NCBI GenBank assembly: GCA_002438625.1
Contig: DJPS01000006.1
Location: 1-49,915 of the forward strand
Direction: 5' to 3'
DNA: 49,915 bases
Source: Christensenella sp. UBA6406
GTDB taxonomy: Bacteria; Bacillota; Clostridia; Christensenellales; UBA1242
Below the pieces are notes generated by a model. It was given only the letters and a program-made list of their open reading frames with translations, ran no database searches and was not told the origin of the DNA. Below are positions 1-8,232 of the stretch, piece after piece. The position numbers and the translations under genes were made by a program. Numbering within the stretch: position 1 is the stretch's first letter; each line of letters begins with the position of its first letter.

Positions 1-30
1 AAAATCAATGATTTCCCTTATAAAATCTAG

Positions 31-104
31 TGGAGCAAGTAACGAGAATCGAACTCGCACTAGGTGCTTGGGAAGCACCCGTTCTACCATTAAACTATAC
101 CTGC
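31..104 (-). tRNA. tRNA-Gly (anticodon CCC)
   Basis: Read on the minus strand, the sequence folds as a cloverleaf with acceptor GCAGGTA/TACTTGC (one G-T pair), an anticodon stem GGTGC/GCACC around the loop TTCCCAA, and a T arm with TTCGATT. The anticodon is CCC, which reads GGG. The 3' CCA is encoded. It follows tRNA-Thr on the same strand and may share its promoter. Confidence 0.95.
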
Positions 105-110
105 ACATAT

Positions 111-149
111 AAATTAAGTCAAAAATTTGACCCCATTTTGACTTAATTT
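111..149. repeat. 14-bp inverted repeat between two tRNA genes
   Basis: Arms AAATTAAGTCAAAA (111-124) and its exact reverse complement (136-149) enclose an 11-base loop. It sits between tRNA-Thr and tRNA-Gly, so in a shared minus-strand transcript it would form a hairpin. There is no clean U-run after it, so it is not a standard terminator. It could be a processing or pausing hairpin. Confidence 0.6.
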
Positions 150-182
150 ACAAAATTTAACTGATGCCTTTTTTAGAGGCAA

Positions 183-258
183 TGGAGCTAACGGGGGGAA
201 TCGAACCCCCGACCTATTGATTACGAATCAATCGCTCTACCGACTGAGCCACGTCAGC
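183..258 (-). tRNA. tRNA-Thr (anticodon CGT)
   Basis: The minus strand gives acceptor GCTGACG/CGTTAGC, a D arm GCTCAGTCGGTAGAGC, an anticodon stem ATTGA/TCAAT around loop TTCGTAA, and a T arm with TTCGATT. The anticodon CGT reads ACG. CCA is encoded. The likely promoter is at 457-485, which leaves a leader of about 190 nt that is presumably removed by processing. Confidence 0.95.
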
Positions 259-456
259 AAATTCAAACAACAAATAGAAAAGGTCTTTTGCTGTTTAAAT
301 TACAAAAATTAATTATTGATATTGATTAATAAATTATTTAAACAAATTCATTTTGTTGCATATCTATTAAAGTGCAACTTCATCTATCATAATTAATTTT
401 TTTATTGTTTAAATGTAGAAGCAAGTTTTCTCACTTTCACACTTTCACATAATTAA

Positions 457-485
457 ATTATATTCAATATTTTTTAAAACGTCAA
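457..485 (-). promoter_or_regulatory. sigma-A promoter for the tRNA-Thr/tRNA-Gly unit
   Basis: On the minus strand TTGACG and TATAAT are separated by exactly 17 bases. It starts just past the lexA stop codon, so it makes the tRNA unit independent of lexA. Predicted transcription start is near 450. Inferred from consensus only. Confidence 0.75.
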
Positions 486-501
486 CTATTAATTGAAAAT
501 T

Positions 502-1191
502 TTATAAATCTCTGATTAATCCTATTACTTTACCTAATATAATTACTTCGCTACAAATTATAGGCTCCATAGTGTCATTTTCAGGTTGTAATCTAAAATG
601 TGTACCTTCTCTAAAGAACCTTTTAACAGTTGCAGAATCATCAATTAATGCAACGACAATATCTCCGTTTTCAGCCACTGCTCGCTTTGTAACTACAATT
701 TTATCACCATCATAAATACCCGCATTAATCATACTCTCGCCCTTAACTCTAAGCATAAATAAATCATGTTTGCAAAATAGTGCATATGGCAAATTATAAA
801 TATCTTCGTATTCTTCATGTGCAAAAATAGGCACACCTGCTGTTACCTTACCCAATAATGGAACAGGGATAAATTTTGTGTCTGATACCTCATCATCACT
901 TTCAATAGTTGGCAAATGGAAATCATATTTAATAAAATCCGCACCCTTAACATTTAAGACTTTTGACCATTCTTCCTTAGGTTTTAAAATTTTTAATGCC
1001 CTACTCTTCAAGTTGTCCTTACCTAACAATCCCAACTCACACAATTTAGAGATATAATATGCTACTGTACAAGTTGAACTTACACCAATATATTCGCACA
1101 TCTCCCTTATGCTTGGACTAAAATATCCAGTTTTTTGACAAGTATCTATGTAATCTAATAAATTATATAATGTTACATTAGTTTTTCTCAT
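502..1191 (-). CDS. lexA: LexA-type SOS repressor
   Basis: This 229-residue protein is a LexA/S24 repressor. Residues about 1-65 form the winged-helix DNA-binding domain, and about 105-229 the self-cleaving peptidase. The Ala118-Gly119 cleavage bond lies in VTAGVP, the catalytic Ser153 in GESM, and the general-base Lys190 in ATVKR. It represses DNA-damage genes and is cleaved when RecA filaments form on single-stranded DNA. It is transcribed alone from its own promoter (1241-1269) and has a strong AGGAGG site. I see no GAAC-N4-GTTC SOS box near the promoter, so autoregulation must use a diverged operator if it exists. It could also be called a generic S24 transcriptional regulator, but the cleavage site and dyad favour LexA. 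Confidence 0.93.
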   Translation of the reverse strand: MRKTNVTLYNLLDYIDTCQKTGYFSPSIREMCEYIGVSSTCTVAYYISKLCELGLLGKDNLKSRALKILKPKEEWSKVLNVKGADFIKYDFHLPTIESDDEVSDTKFIPVPLLGKVTAGVPIFAHEEYEDIYNLPYALFCKHDLFMLRVKGESMINAGIYDGDKIVVTKRAVAENGDIVVALIDDSATVKRFFREGTHFRLQPENDTMEPIICSEVIILGKVIGLIRDL

Positions 1192-1240
1192 TTACTTCCT
1201 CCTAATGTTAAATCATTTTAATATTTCTATCTACAACTCT

Positions 1241-1269
1241 ATGTTACCACAAAAAAGTAAAAAAGTCAA
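1241..1269 (-). promoter_or_regulatory. sigma-A promoter of lexA
   Basis: The minus strand has TTGACT, a 17-base spacer and TAACAT, followed by a leader of about 43 nt ending in AGGAGG at 1199-1204. No palindrome resembling a known LexA box overlaps it. Confidence 0.7.
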
Positions 1270-1330
1270 ACGAATTTTTGTGAAAAATAGAAAAATTTTA
1301 ATAATTTTTAAATGTTTTAAATTTGCGTTA

Positions 1331-1765
1331 TCATATCTTTGAGGCTTCTCCCCTTGCCATAACATCGCATCTATTGTTATACTCATTATCACTGTGCCCT
1401 TTTACTTTGATAAAATGGACATTGTGAATAGACACTAAATTAGATAATTTTTCCCATAAATCTTTATTCAACACATCCTTTTTATTTGATGTCCGCCAAT
1501 TATTTTTACGCCAGTTATCTATCCAATTCTGCTCAAAAGCGTTAATAACATAACTGCTATCTGAATACAAATTAACTTCACAAGGCTCTTTCAAACTTTC
1601 AAGTGATTTAATGACTGCCGTCAATTCCATTCTATTATTTGTTGTATTATTTTCAGCACCAGATATACATTTCTCTTTTCCATTAAACATCAGTATTCCT
1701 GCCCAGCCACCCTTGCCAGGATTAAAAAGGCAAGAGCCATCTGTGTAAATTTCAATTAATTTCAC
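1331..1765 (-). CDS. rnhA: Ribonuclease HI
   Basis: RNase HI cuts the RNA strand of RNA-DNA hybrids, removing primers and R-loops. The 144-residue protein shows the fold's signature YTDGS and all four metal ligands: Asp9, Glu47 in RMEL, Asp69 in SDSS and Asp134 in RCD. His124 is also present. A longer reading from TTG at 1780 is possible, but GTG at 1765 is preferred because GGAG lies nine bases upstream and the protein then begins directly at the first beta strand. The stop codon is TGA, immediately followed by TAA, one of only two TGA stops among the genes here. It lies convergent to nothing and upstream of lexA, but lexA has its own promoter. Confidence 0.93.
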   Translation of the reverse strand: MKLIEIYTDGSCLFNPGKGGWAGILMFNGKEKCISGAENNTTNNRMELTAVIKSLESLKEPCEVNLYSDSSYVINAFEQNWIDNWRKNNWRTSNKKDVLNKDLWEKLSNLVSIHNVHFIKVKGHSDNEYNNRCDVMARGEASKI

Positions 1766-1796
1766 TATAATATTCTCCAAAACTATATAAAATCGC

Positions 1797-1825
1797 TTGA
1801 CTAATTAAAAATTTTATTATATAAT
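1797..1825 (+). promoter_or_regulatory. sigma-A promoter of tRNA-Trp
   Basis: TTGACT, a 17-base spacer and a perfect TATAAT lie on the plus strand. The predicted start near 1832 is about 22 bases ahead of the tRNA. It overlaps the start region of the divergent rnhA gene. Confidence 0.85.
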
Positions 1826-1853
1826 AATTATATGTAATTTTTAATTTACTCTT

Positions 1854-1928
1854 AGGGGAGTGGCTCAACGGTAGAGTAGCGGTCTCCAAAACCGTAGGTT
1901 GCGTGTTCGAATCGCGTCTCCCCTGCCA
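1854..1928 (+). tRNA. tRNA-Trp (anticodon CCA)
   Basis: The acceptor AGGGGAG/CTCCCCT, the anticodon stem GCGGT/ACCGT around loop CTCCAAA, the T arm with TTCGAAT and an encoded CCA end are all visible. The anticodon CCA reads UGG only, consistent with the standard code. It is a single-gene unit with its own promoter and terminator. Confidence 0.96.
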
Positions 1929-1936
1929 AATTGTTT

Positions 1937-1973
1937 AAGGCTTGATTTTAATAAGAAAATCAAGCCTTTTTTA
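1937..1973 (+). terminator. Terminator of tRNA-Trp
   Basis: A 13-bp perfect stem (1937-1949 with 1956-1968) has a six-base loop and runs into a T tract. Confidence 0.9.
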
Positions 1974-2129
1974 TTGCTTGCTTAATTACTCATTGTAAAT
2001 GGCACAAAAAAGCTAAGCTAAAATGTATTTAATTTAATTAGCACAAATATAAATAATTTATGCAAACTAAATAAAGAGACACATTTGCAGTCTTTTGGCA
2101 TCATTATTCCTTTTTATAAAGTTGTATAA

Positions 2130-3179
2130 TTATTCAACTTCATAATCATATTTAAACAATCTAGATAAAGAAATTTTAAAATTTGATAAGTCTATATCAA
2201 TAATTTTACATTCAATCTCATCACCCATTTTATAAGCATCACGCATATCATTAAGTCCATACTCACATTCTGAAATATGCAAAAATCCTGAGACTTTCTT
2301 TCCCATTTCAACAACTGCACCAAAAGGCATTAATTTTATAATTACACCTTTCACTTCTTGTCCAACACTATATTTTTTGTATAATTCAATTCGTGGGTCA
2401 TCTTGCATTTGCTTATAACCAAGTTCTATTTTTTTATTCTCATAGTCAACTTTCAAAACAATAAATTCATATGTCTCATCTTTCTTGAAAACATCACTTG
2501 CTTTTTCACCCATATAGCCAACATTAGAATTATGTAGCAATCCATCTATTCCACTATTTTCTATGTCTATGAAAACTCCAAAGTCCGTAAATCTCTCCGC
2601 TTTACCCTTCACAATTTGATTTTCTTTAATTGTGTTCCAGAAATTCTTTTCATTTATCTCTTTAACTTCATCATAAACTTTTTTCAAAGAACAAACCAAC
2701 TTCTTCGCCCTTAAATCCATTTGAATTAAATATACTTCAATTTCAGTATTTACAAGCAATGCCAAGTTTTTCTTGTGTGCGAAATCTATTTGTGAAAGCG
2801 GAACAAATACATTATAATCAGCAATCTTACCTGTTATTCCACCATTAACAACTTGTTGCACTTTAAACTTAATCTTTTCGCCTTCTTTTAATGAACTTGC
2901 CACCTTCTTGCTTTCTTCAATAGCAACATAATCAGCATTAGATATCTTTACATATCCATTTTCATCCTTAGATTCCTTAATCACTCCTTTAATCATATCA
3001 TCAACTTTAACTTTGTCAAAATTGGCAACATCTTCGGTGTAGATAAAGCCATCACGCTTCCCGCCTATGTTTATAAGCAAGCCCTTTTCATCTTTTCTTA
3101 AAACTTTACCTTCTACAACTTTTCCAATCGTATATGTGGCAAATGTTGCATTTATCATTTCTTGTGTTAATTTTTCCAT
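2130..3179 (-). CDS. S1 RNA-binding repeat protein (ribosomal protein S1 homologue)
   Basis: This 349-residue protein consists of four S1 OB-fold repeats at about 15-85, 100-165, 185-255 and 270-340. The third and fourth are the most typical, with GVFIDIENSGIDGLLH and GAVVEMGKKVSGFLHISE. Firmicute S1-like proteins of this size bind mRNA and associate with the 30S subunit or RNA decay factors. It is shorter than the six-repeat E. coli S1 (557 residues), so I leave out the symbol rpsA. Its ATG overlaps the plsC stop by one base, which indicates translational coupling. Functional assignment beyond RNA binding is inference from family and position. Confidence 0.88.
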   Translation of the reverse strand: MEKLTQEMINATFATYTIGKVVEGKVLRKDEKGLLINIGGKRDGFIYTEDVANFDKVKVDDMIKGVIKESKDENGYVKISNADYVAIEESKKVASSLKEGEKIKFKVQQVVNGGITGKIADYNVFVPLSQIDFAHKKNLALLVNTEIEVYLIQMDLRAKKLVCSLKKVYDEVKEINEKNFWNTIKENQIVKGKAERFTDFGVFIDIENSGIDGLLHNSNVGYMGEKASDVFKKDETYEFIVLKVDYENKKIELGYKQMQDDPRIELYKKYSVGQEVKGVIIKLMPFGAVVEMGKKVSGFLHISECEYGLNDMRDAYKMGDEIECKIIDIDLSNFKISLSRLFKYDYEVE

Positions 3180-3754
3180 TAATTTCTTTTCTCCTTAACT
3201 GTATCTTTTTTCATTTCTAACATTATATTTCTTAGTTTTTCTGTGTTTTCCGCTTTGCCTTTATCCATCTTTAATGGCTCCCCAATTATAATTTTATTGC
3301 GCCTAAATAATTTAGGTTTTTTTTCTATAATTATAGGAATAATCGGTGAATCTGTTCTTTCAGCAAACATTGTCGTGCCTTCCTTAAACGGAAGAAGAAT
3401 TTCATTCGTTCTATTTCTTGTCCCCTCAGGAAAAATTCCAAGAACCTCATCATCTTTTAAGACTTTAATTATTCTCTTTATTGTGGTTAAGTCTAGATTT
3501 TCTCTATCAATTTCAATCACGCCCATTTTATTGAAAAACCACCTTGCAAATTTACTTTTAAATATTTCTTTTTTACCTACAAAGTTTATCTTTCTCTTCG
3601 TATGAGCAACAAGCAAAACTGGGTCCCAAAAAGTCATATGATTACAAGCTAAAATCACTCGCCCTTCTTTAAGCAAATTTTCTTTTCCTATAAACTTTGT
3701 TGGCATAAGTAAACATATTGGAATATAAAAAATGAATTTTAAAAATTTATACAA
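3179..3754 (-). CDS. plsC: 1-acyl-sn-glycerol-3-phosphate acyltransferase
   Basis: PlsC adds the second acyl chain to lysophosphatidic acid to give phosphatidic acid, the precursor used by CdsA (encoded at 35737-36687). The 191-residue protein has an N-terminal hydrophobic segment, the catalytic block NHMTFWD with His39 and Asp44, and the substrate motif FPEGTRN near 108-114. The start is TTG, nine bases after AAGGAG. It lies between the BaiN-like gene and the S1 gene. In many Firmicutes plsC sits between cmk and ispH or rpsA; neither cmk nor ispH is present here. Confidence 0.92.
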   Translation of the reverse strand: MYKFLKFIFYIPICLLMPTKFIGKENLLKEGRVILACNHMTFWDPVLLVAHTKRKINFVGKKEIFKSKFARWFFNKMGVIEIDRENLDLTTIKRIIKVLKDDEVLGIFPEGTRNRTNEILLPFKEGTTMFAERTDSPIIPIIIEKKPKLFRRNKIIIGEPLKMDKGKAENTEKLRNIMLEMKKDTVKEKRN

Positions 3755-3767
3755 CTTCTCATTCTCC

Positions 3768-5078
3768 TTAACAACTTATTTTACTAGTTTTTGCTTGTAA
3801 ATATTCTTGCAAAATCCTTTCACCGCATGTGTAACCTGTTGAAAACGCTATCTGCATATTAAATCCACCAGTAAAAGCATCCAAGTCCATAACCTCACCA
3901 ACAAAATATAGATTTTTTACAATTTTACTTTGCATATTGGAAGGGTCAATTTCCTTGACATTAACCCCACCACTAGTTATTATACCATTTTTTATATCAT
4001 CAAGTCCAATAGATTTAAAAGATAATTTCCTTATTTTTAAAAAAATTTGATTTAAAATATCTTTTTTTAACTCACACACCTTACCCTTTGGGGTTAAATT
4101 AAGAATTCTTATAAAATAATGAGACATTTTAATCGACATAAATTTATTTAATAAATCTATAATCTTTTCATTTCCGCATTTGCTCACTTCACCATAAAAT
4201 CTATCTTTAAACTCTTTTTCTTCTACATTTGCCTTTAAATCAATTTCAATCTCAAAAATTTCGGAATTGTTTTTATTATAATCATTCAACAAACTACTTG
4301 CAGTTAAACATACGGGACCCGCAATTAAGTCCTTATAAAAAATGATATCACCAAACTCGCTGTGCTTTTGTTTCCCAGAAACCTTGAAAACAACACCAAC
4401 ATTTTTCAGCGTCAAGCCCACCAACTCATCAATGTCCTTAACTTTAAAACCACACAAAGCAGGTTTCGGTTCAATAATTGAATGCCCAAAAAATGTGGCG
4501 AATTTATATCCGTCTCCGCAACTCCCAGTTGCTGGATATGACACTCCACCAGTTGCTACAATTATTTTATTTGCACATATACAATTTGTTTGTTTTTCAC
4601 TTTTTATATTTGGGTAAATGAAAAATTTTTCAGTCTGCGAATCAAACTTAATAAAATCAACACAATAGTTTAAAAATAAGTCAATGTTGTTTCTTTCAAT
4701 AAATTTTGAAAATACTTTAATAACATCACTAGATTTATCACTTACGGGGAAAACTCTATTTCCTCGCTCAACTTTTAATTTACATCCGTTATGCTCAAAA
4801 AAGTCAATAACATTTTCAGCTCCAAAATTTTGCAAACTTTTATAAAGAAATTTGCCGTTATGAACTGTATTTTCTACAATATTTTGTGTATTACATTTAT
4901 TACATACATTACATCTTCCTTTTCCTGTAATGTACATTTTCTTGCCAATTTTTTCGTTTTTATCAATTATTGCAATTTTTAAATCACTTTCAGCACTCCT
5001 AAGCCCCACACTTGCCATCAATCCAGAAGCCCCTGCGCCAATAATTGCAACATCATAATATAATATATTGTTATTCAT
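3768..5078 (-). CDS. BaiN/YhiN-family FAD-dependent oxidoreductase
   Basis: This is a 436-residue HI0933-like flavoprotein. It has an N-terminal Rossmann FAD motif GAGASGLMAS near residues 14-23, the family block TGKGRCNVCN, and a C-terminal motif ITSGGVNVKEIDP followed by GEVMDLDAFTGG. Members are annotated as NAD(P)/FAD-dependent oxidoreductases or aminoacetone oxidase-like enzymes. BaiN acts on bile acid intermediates, but most homologues have no assigned substrate, so none is claimed here. The gene commonly accompanies rluB and dacB-type genes in Firmicutes, as it does here. Confidence 0.88.
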   Translation of the reverse strand: MNNNILYYDVAIIGAGASGLMASVGLRSAESDLKIAIIDKNEKIGKKMYITGKGRCNVCNKCNTQNIVENTVHNGKFLYKSLQNFGAENVIDFFEHNGCKLKVERGNRVFPVSDKSSDVIKVFSKFIERNNIDLFLNYCVDFIKFDSQTEKFFIYPNIKSEKQTNCICANKIIVATGGVSYPATGSCGDGYKFATFFGHSIIEPKPALCGFKVKDIDELVGLTLKNVGVVFKVSGKQKHSEFGDIIFYKDLIAGPVCLTASSLLNDYNKNNSEIFEIEIDLKANVEEKEFKDRFYGEVSKCGNEKIIDLLNKFMSIKMSHYFIRILNLTPKGKVCELKKDILNQIFLKIRKLSFKSIGLDDIKNGIITSGGVNVKEIDPSNMQSKIVKNLYFVGEVMDLDAFTGGFNMQIAFSTGYTCGERILQEYLQAKTSKISC

Positions 5079-5179
5079 TTTGTACCTTTATAGTTTTAGA
5101 TTAATATTTTAATATTAGCCAACTAAATAATCTATATTAAATATTGACTAAATTATAAAATAAATAAAGATGGACTTTA

Positions 5180-5899
5180 TTATAACGAACAAAGCCCATA
5201 CAAATAGTTTATTTCATAATCTTTTAATTCTCTATATTTGCCCCTTGTCAAACCGCCCAATTTAAGTTCTCCAATTTTAATCCTTTTAAGGAACAAAACT
5301 TCTTTATGAACATATTCCATCATCTTTCGTATTTGCCTATTTTTACCTTGGTCTATAACAATCTCTAACCTTGTTTTATTATCTTCAACTGCTGTAACTT
5401 TCACTTTGCATTTGTTAAGCTTTTCGCCATCAATGATAGCTCCAGCACGCAACATTGCAAGTTCGCTTTCCTTAATCTTCCCTTCAATAACGCAAATATA
5501 AGTTTTAGTTATTCCGAAATTAGGCTTTGTTAATCTCTCTGCCAATGCACCATCATTTGTTAGCAAAAGCAAACCTTCTGTATTATAGTCTAATCTTCCA
5601 ACAGGAAATATCCTTTCATCTATGTCGGCAACTAAATCCATGACTGTTTTTCTATTTAACTCATCACTTACCGTTGTTACATAGCCTTTCGGCTTATTTA
5701 GCATTATATATTTAAATTTTGTATCTTGTATTTTTAAAATTTTTCCATCATATACAACTTCATCAACTTTTTCATCTATATTTGTTGCTAAATCTGTTAC
5801 AACTTTTCCATTTACAGTAACTTTTCCATCTAATATTAATTTTTCAACTTTTCTTCTTGAATCCACTCCACAAAGTGCTAAATATTTATTTATTCTCAT
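5180..5899 (-). CDS. rluB: 23S rRNA pseudouridine synthase RluB-type
   Basis: This 239-residue enzyme converts uridine to pseudouridine in ribosomal RNA. An S4 RNA-binding domain occupies about residues 1-55. The RsuA/RluB catalytic domain follows, with the nucleophile Asp104 in GRLDYNTEGLLL and the C-terminal RNRQIRKM-like motif (KNRQIRKMME). It could be the 16S-specific RsuA rather than RluB; position next to dacF and ytfJ favours RluB. A weak GC-poor hairpin with T-rich downstream sequence overlaps its 3' end. Confidence 0.9.
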   Translation of the reverse strand: MRINKYLALCGVDSRRKVEKLILDGKVTVNGKVVTDLATNIDEKVDEVVYDGKILKIQDTKFKYIMLNKPKGYVTTVSDELNRKTVMDLVADIDERIFPVGRLDYNTEGLLLLTNDGALAERLTKPNFGITKTYICVIEGKIKESELAMLRAGAIIDGEKLNKCKVKVTAVEDNKTRLEIVIDQGKNRQIRKMMEYVHKEVLFLKRIKIGELKLGGLTRGKYRELKDYEINYLYGLCSL

Positions 5900-5927
5900 C
5901 TATTTTTCCTTATGTCCAATATGAAAA

Positions 5928-7091
5928 TTAAAACCAATTTTCAATAATGTTATTTAATTCATTATTTTTATCCATTAATTTTACATTATCTATTGTACAT
6001 ATATTTGTTGAAAAAAGCAATTGTTTACCAATAAAAATATTAATTTTACCTATATTTTTTTCTTCATCCACTGGAGCATCAATAGTTTTTGGAAAATCAT
6101 AATTAACAACCATCTCGCTTTGCTCAGTTTTGCTTAATGGATAACTAAATGCATTTTGAGCATATAATCTAACAACATTTTTATCTCCATTTTTTACGGG
6201 GATTGAAGTTACATAGCTATTTGGCTTTAAAATTTCAACCATATCATAATTTGAATTTATATAATTTAATAATCTTGCACCTTCTTCAAACATATCTGGG
6301 CAATTAAACAAAACACATATAAGTTTTAATCCATCTTTTTCGGTTGCAACAACAATGCACCTACCTGCATTATCGGTGAACCCCGTTTTTACTCCAATGC
6401 AATTATTTAATGTATGCAGTAACCTATTTTTATTTCGTAGATATCTTGTTTCGTATTTATTTGTTTCTTCTATAACACAATTTTTTGTTGCTGATATCTC
6501 GGCAAATAACTCATTTTTTAGTGCATATGCTGTTATTAAAGCCAAATCTTTTGCTGTTGTGTAGTGATTATCCACATCCAAACCATGTGGATTGACAAAA
6601 TTTGTGTTGTTTGCTCCCGCTTTTTTAGCTGTTTCGTTCATTAATTCGCAAAACTCAGCTTCAGTGTTGCTTGTCAATAAAGCAAGTGCCATTGCTGAAT
6701 CGTTACCAGATGAAAGCATAAGCCCATAAAGCAACTCTCTTTTTGAAACTTCTTCTCCCTTCTTTAAATACATTGATGTACCTTCAATTCCCACCGCTTT
6801 ATCTGGCACAATATATTTTGTATCTAAATCATCTGTCAAATGATCTATTGCTGTAATTGCTGTCGCTATCTTCGTTGTGCTTGCCATAGCTAACTTTAAA
6901 TCACAACTTTTACTTGCTATAACTCTTTCACTATTTGCCTCAATCACACACATCGCTTTTGCCGTTGAAGCGTTTAAATCAATATCAGCATTAACATTAT
7001 ATAGTGTAGTTGATGAATTAATTACGCAAAATATTGTAATTAAACTTAAAACTATAAAAAGCAAATTTTTATTTATATGTTTAATTGTCAT
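5928..7091 (-). CDS. dacF: D-alanyl-D-alanine carboxypeptidase (DacF/DacB type)
   Basis: This penicillin-binding protein 5 family enzyme trims the terminal D-Ala from peptidoglycan stem peptides. In spore formers this type helps set cortex cross-linking. An N-terminal hydrophobic segment (about 8-28) acts as a signal or anchor. The three active-site motifs are intact: Ser71-Thr-Thr-Lys74, Ser128-Gly-Asn and Lys235-Thr-Gly. A C-terminal PBP5-associated domain follows. The 387 residues match the family. It lies directly after ytfJ in an apparent operon with a GGAG site. Assignment to DacF rather than DacB rests on sporulation neighbours and is tentative. Confidence 0.9.
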   Translation of the reverse strand: MTIKHINKNLLFIVLSLITIFCVINSSTTLYNVNADIDLNASTAKAMCVIEANSERVIASKSCDLKLAMASTTKIATAITAIDHLTDDLDTKYIVPDKAVGIEGTSMYLKKGEEVSKRELLYGLMLSSGNDSAMALALLTSNTEAEFCELMNETAKKAGANNTNFVNPHGLDVDNHYTTAKDLALITAYALKNELFAEISATKNCVIEETNKYETRYLRNKNRLLHTLNNCIGVKTGFTDNAGRCIVVATEKDGLKLICVLFNCPDMFEEGARLLNYINSNYDMVEILKPNSYVTSIPVKNGDKNVVRLYAQNAFSYPLSKTEQSEMVVNYDFPKTIDAPVDEEKNIGKINIFIGKQLLFSTNICTIDNVKLMDKNNELNNIIENWF

Positions 7092-7094
7092 AGA

Positions 7095-7577
7095 TTATTC
7101 TCCTTCATAAGAATTATTTTTGTTCATATTTACATTGCTAAATGATTGTTCATTATTCATATCACTATCATTTCCAAATGATTGATTTTTTAATTTAAAA
7201 CTTTTTGCGGTATCAGTTATAATTTTTACTATATTTTCAAAACCATTTTGTGGTGCTGTTTGTATATATCTAATGATTCCATTTTCTTCAACTATAAAGC
7301 CTATTGGTTTTATTGTCATCCCCGCACCAGAACCCAAAGCGAATGGGTGGTCAACCTTTTTTACTTTGGTATCATAATATTCTCCACCACCGCCAAGGTA
7401 ACCAACTGTAACTTGCGAAATGGGCACAACATAATTATTACATTGCGTTTTTATAGGTGTTCCAACTATTGTGTCTATATCTATAATGTCCTTAATATTC
7501 TTTAATGTGTCCGTTATAACATCTTCAATTGGATGCTTTCGATTTATTCTTTGATTTAAATTTTCCTTTTGACTCAT
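7095..7577 (-). CDS. ytfJ: Sporulation protein YtfJ
   Basis: This 160-residue protein matches the GerW/YtfJ family by its central Gly-rich block YLGGGGEYYD, the segment FALGSGAGMTIKPIGFIV and the N-terminal PIEDVITDTLKNIKD. In Bacillus the protein is made in the forespore and contributes to germination. The C-terminal 35 residues are rich in Asn and Ser and appear disordered. The first 53 bases overlap the end of the upstream DUF2953 gene in another frame, a layout that implies translational coupling. Confidence 0.9.
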   Translation of the reverse strand: MSQKENLNQRINRKHPIEDVITDTLKNIKDIIDIDTIVGTPIKTQCNNYVVPISQVTVGYLGGGGEYYDTKVKKVDHPFALGSGAGMTIKPIGFIVEENGIIRYIQTAPQNGFENIVKIITDTAKSFKLKNQSFGNDSDMNNEQSFSNVNMNKNNSYEGE

Positions 7578-8130
7578 TTTTTAACTGCTCCTTCTTTTTT
7601 ATTATTGATTTTGCTCTTATTAATGAAATAATCAAATTTGTAATTGATATAGAGATTGCAAAGTCTATATTTAGTATTCCTATATTCTTTTCATAATATG
7701 TGCATATTTTATAATTTACATCTGCCGTTGGCTTGTGGAATTTTACAATACTTGACAATATTGATAACAAAATTTCAAATCCAGCCCCCAACATTGCACT
7801 TGCAAATGGGTTTTCTTTAACTCCAACATTTAAATAAACTTTTAAATTTTTTAAATACAATCTTTTAACTAATTGAGTTTGTAACTCATTCATAAAGTCA
7901 ATGTTTTGCTTATTAATTTCTAAATTTATTTCTTTTGTGGTTTTTACATTGCTTAAAATAATTTTCTTTTCTTTATATTTCAATTTGTAATATAAAAATT
8001 TAATTGAAAATAATTTTAATTTTATAAACCCACGATTTTTTAACGCATTCAAATTTAAATCAACATTAAATTTTAGTGGTAAAATTAAGATTAAGAAGAT
8101 CCCTAACAAAATAAAAAATGCCACATACAT
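7525..8130 (-). CDS. DUF2953 membrane-anchored protein
   Basis: This 201-residue protein begins with a transmembrane segment (about 2-20) and ends in a highly basic Lys/Ser tail. It matches the DUF2953 proteins that precede ytfJ in Firmicutes; position is the main support. Its function is not known. The reading frame ends in TGA after running 53 bases into ytfJ. The start ATG lacks a strong ribosome binding site. A candidate promoter, TTGTTT-17-TAAATT, lies between it and the rny terminator, but it is weak. Confidence 0.75.
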   Translation of the reverse strand: MYVAFFILLGIFLILILPLKFNVDLNLNALKNRGFIKLKLFSIKFLYYKLKYKEKKIILSNVKTTKEINLEINKQNIDFMNELQTQLVKRLYLKNLKVYLNVGVKENPFASAMLGAGFEILLSILSSIVKFHKPTADVNYKICTYYEKNIGILNIDFAISISITNLIISLIRAKSIIKKKEQLKNESKGKFKSKNKSKASN

Positions 8131-8183
8131 AACCCTATTATGCGTAATTTAAATTAAAATATGTAATAAAACAATAATTAAAT

Positions 8184-8216
8184 ATAAAAAAGCATTATAA
8201 CCATAAATTATAATGC
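8184..8216 (-). terminator. Terminator of rny
   Basis: A perfect 9-bp stem (8192-8200 with 8208-8216) with a seven-base loop is followed on the minus strand by a run of T (A at 8185-8191 on plus). It lies 16 bases beyond the rny stop. Confidence 0.88.
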
Positions 8217-8232
8217 ATTTTAAATTTTATTT

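Noticed and set aside
2018..2104. A 28-codon frame on the minus strand with AAGGA upstream, after the S1 gene
   Set aside because: It is short, has no recognisable motif and uses an AT-rich hydrophobic sequence expected by chance. Only the weak ribosome site speaks for it.
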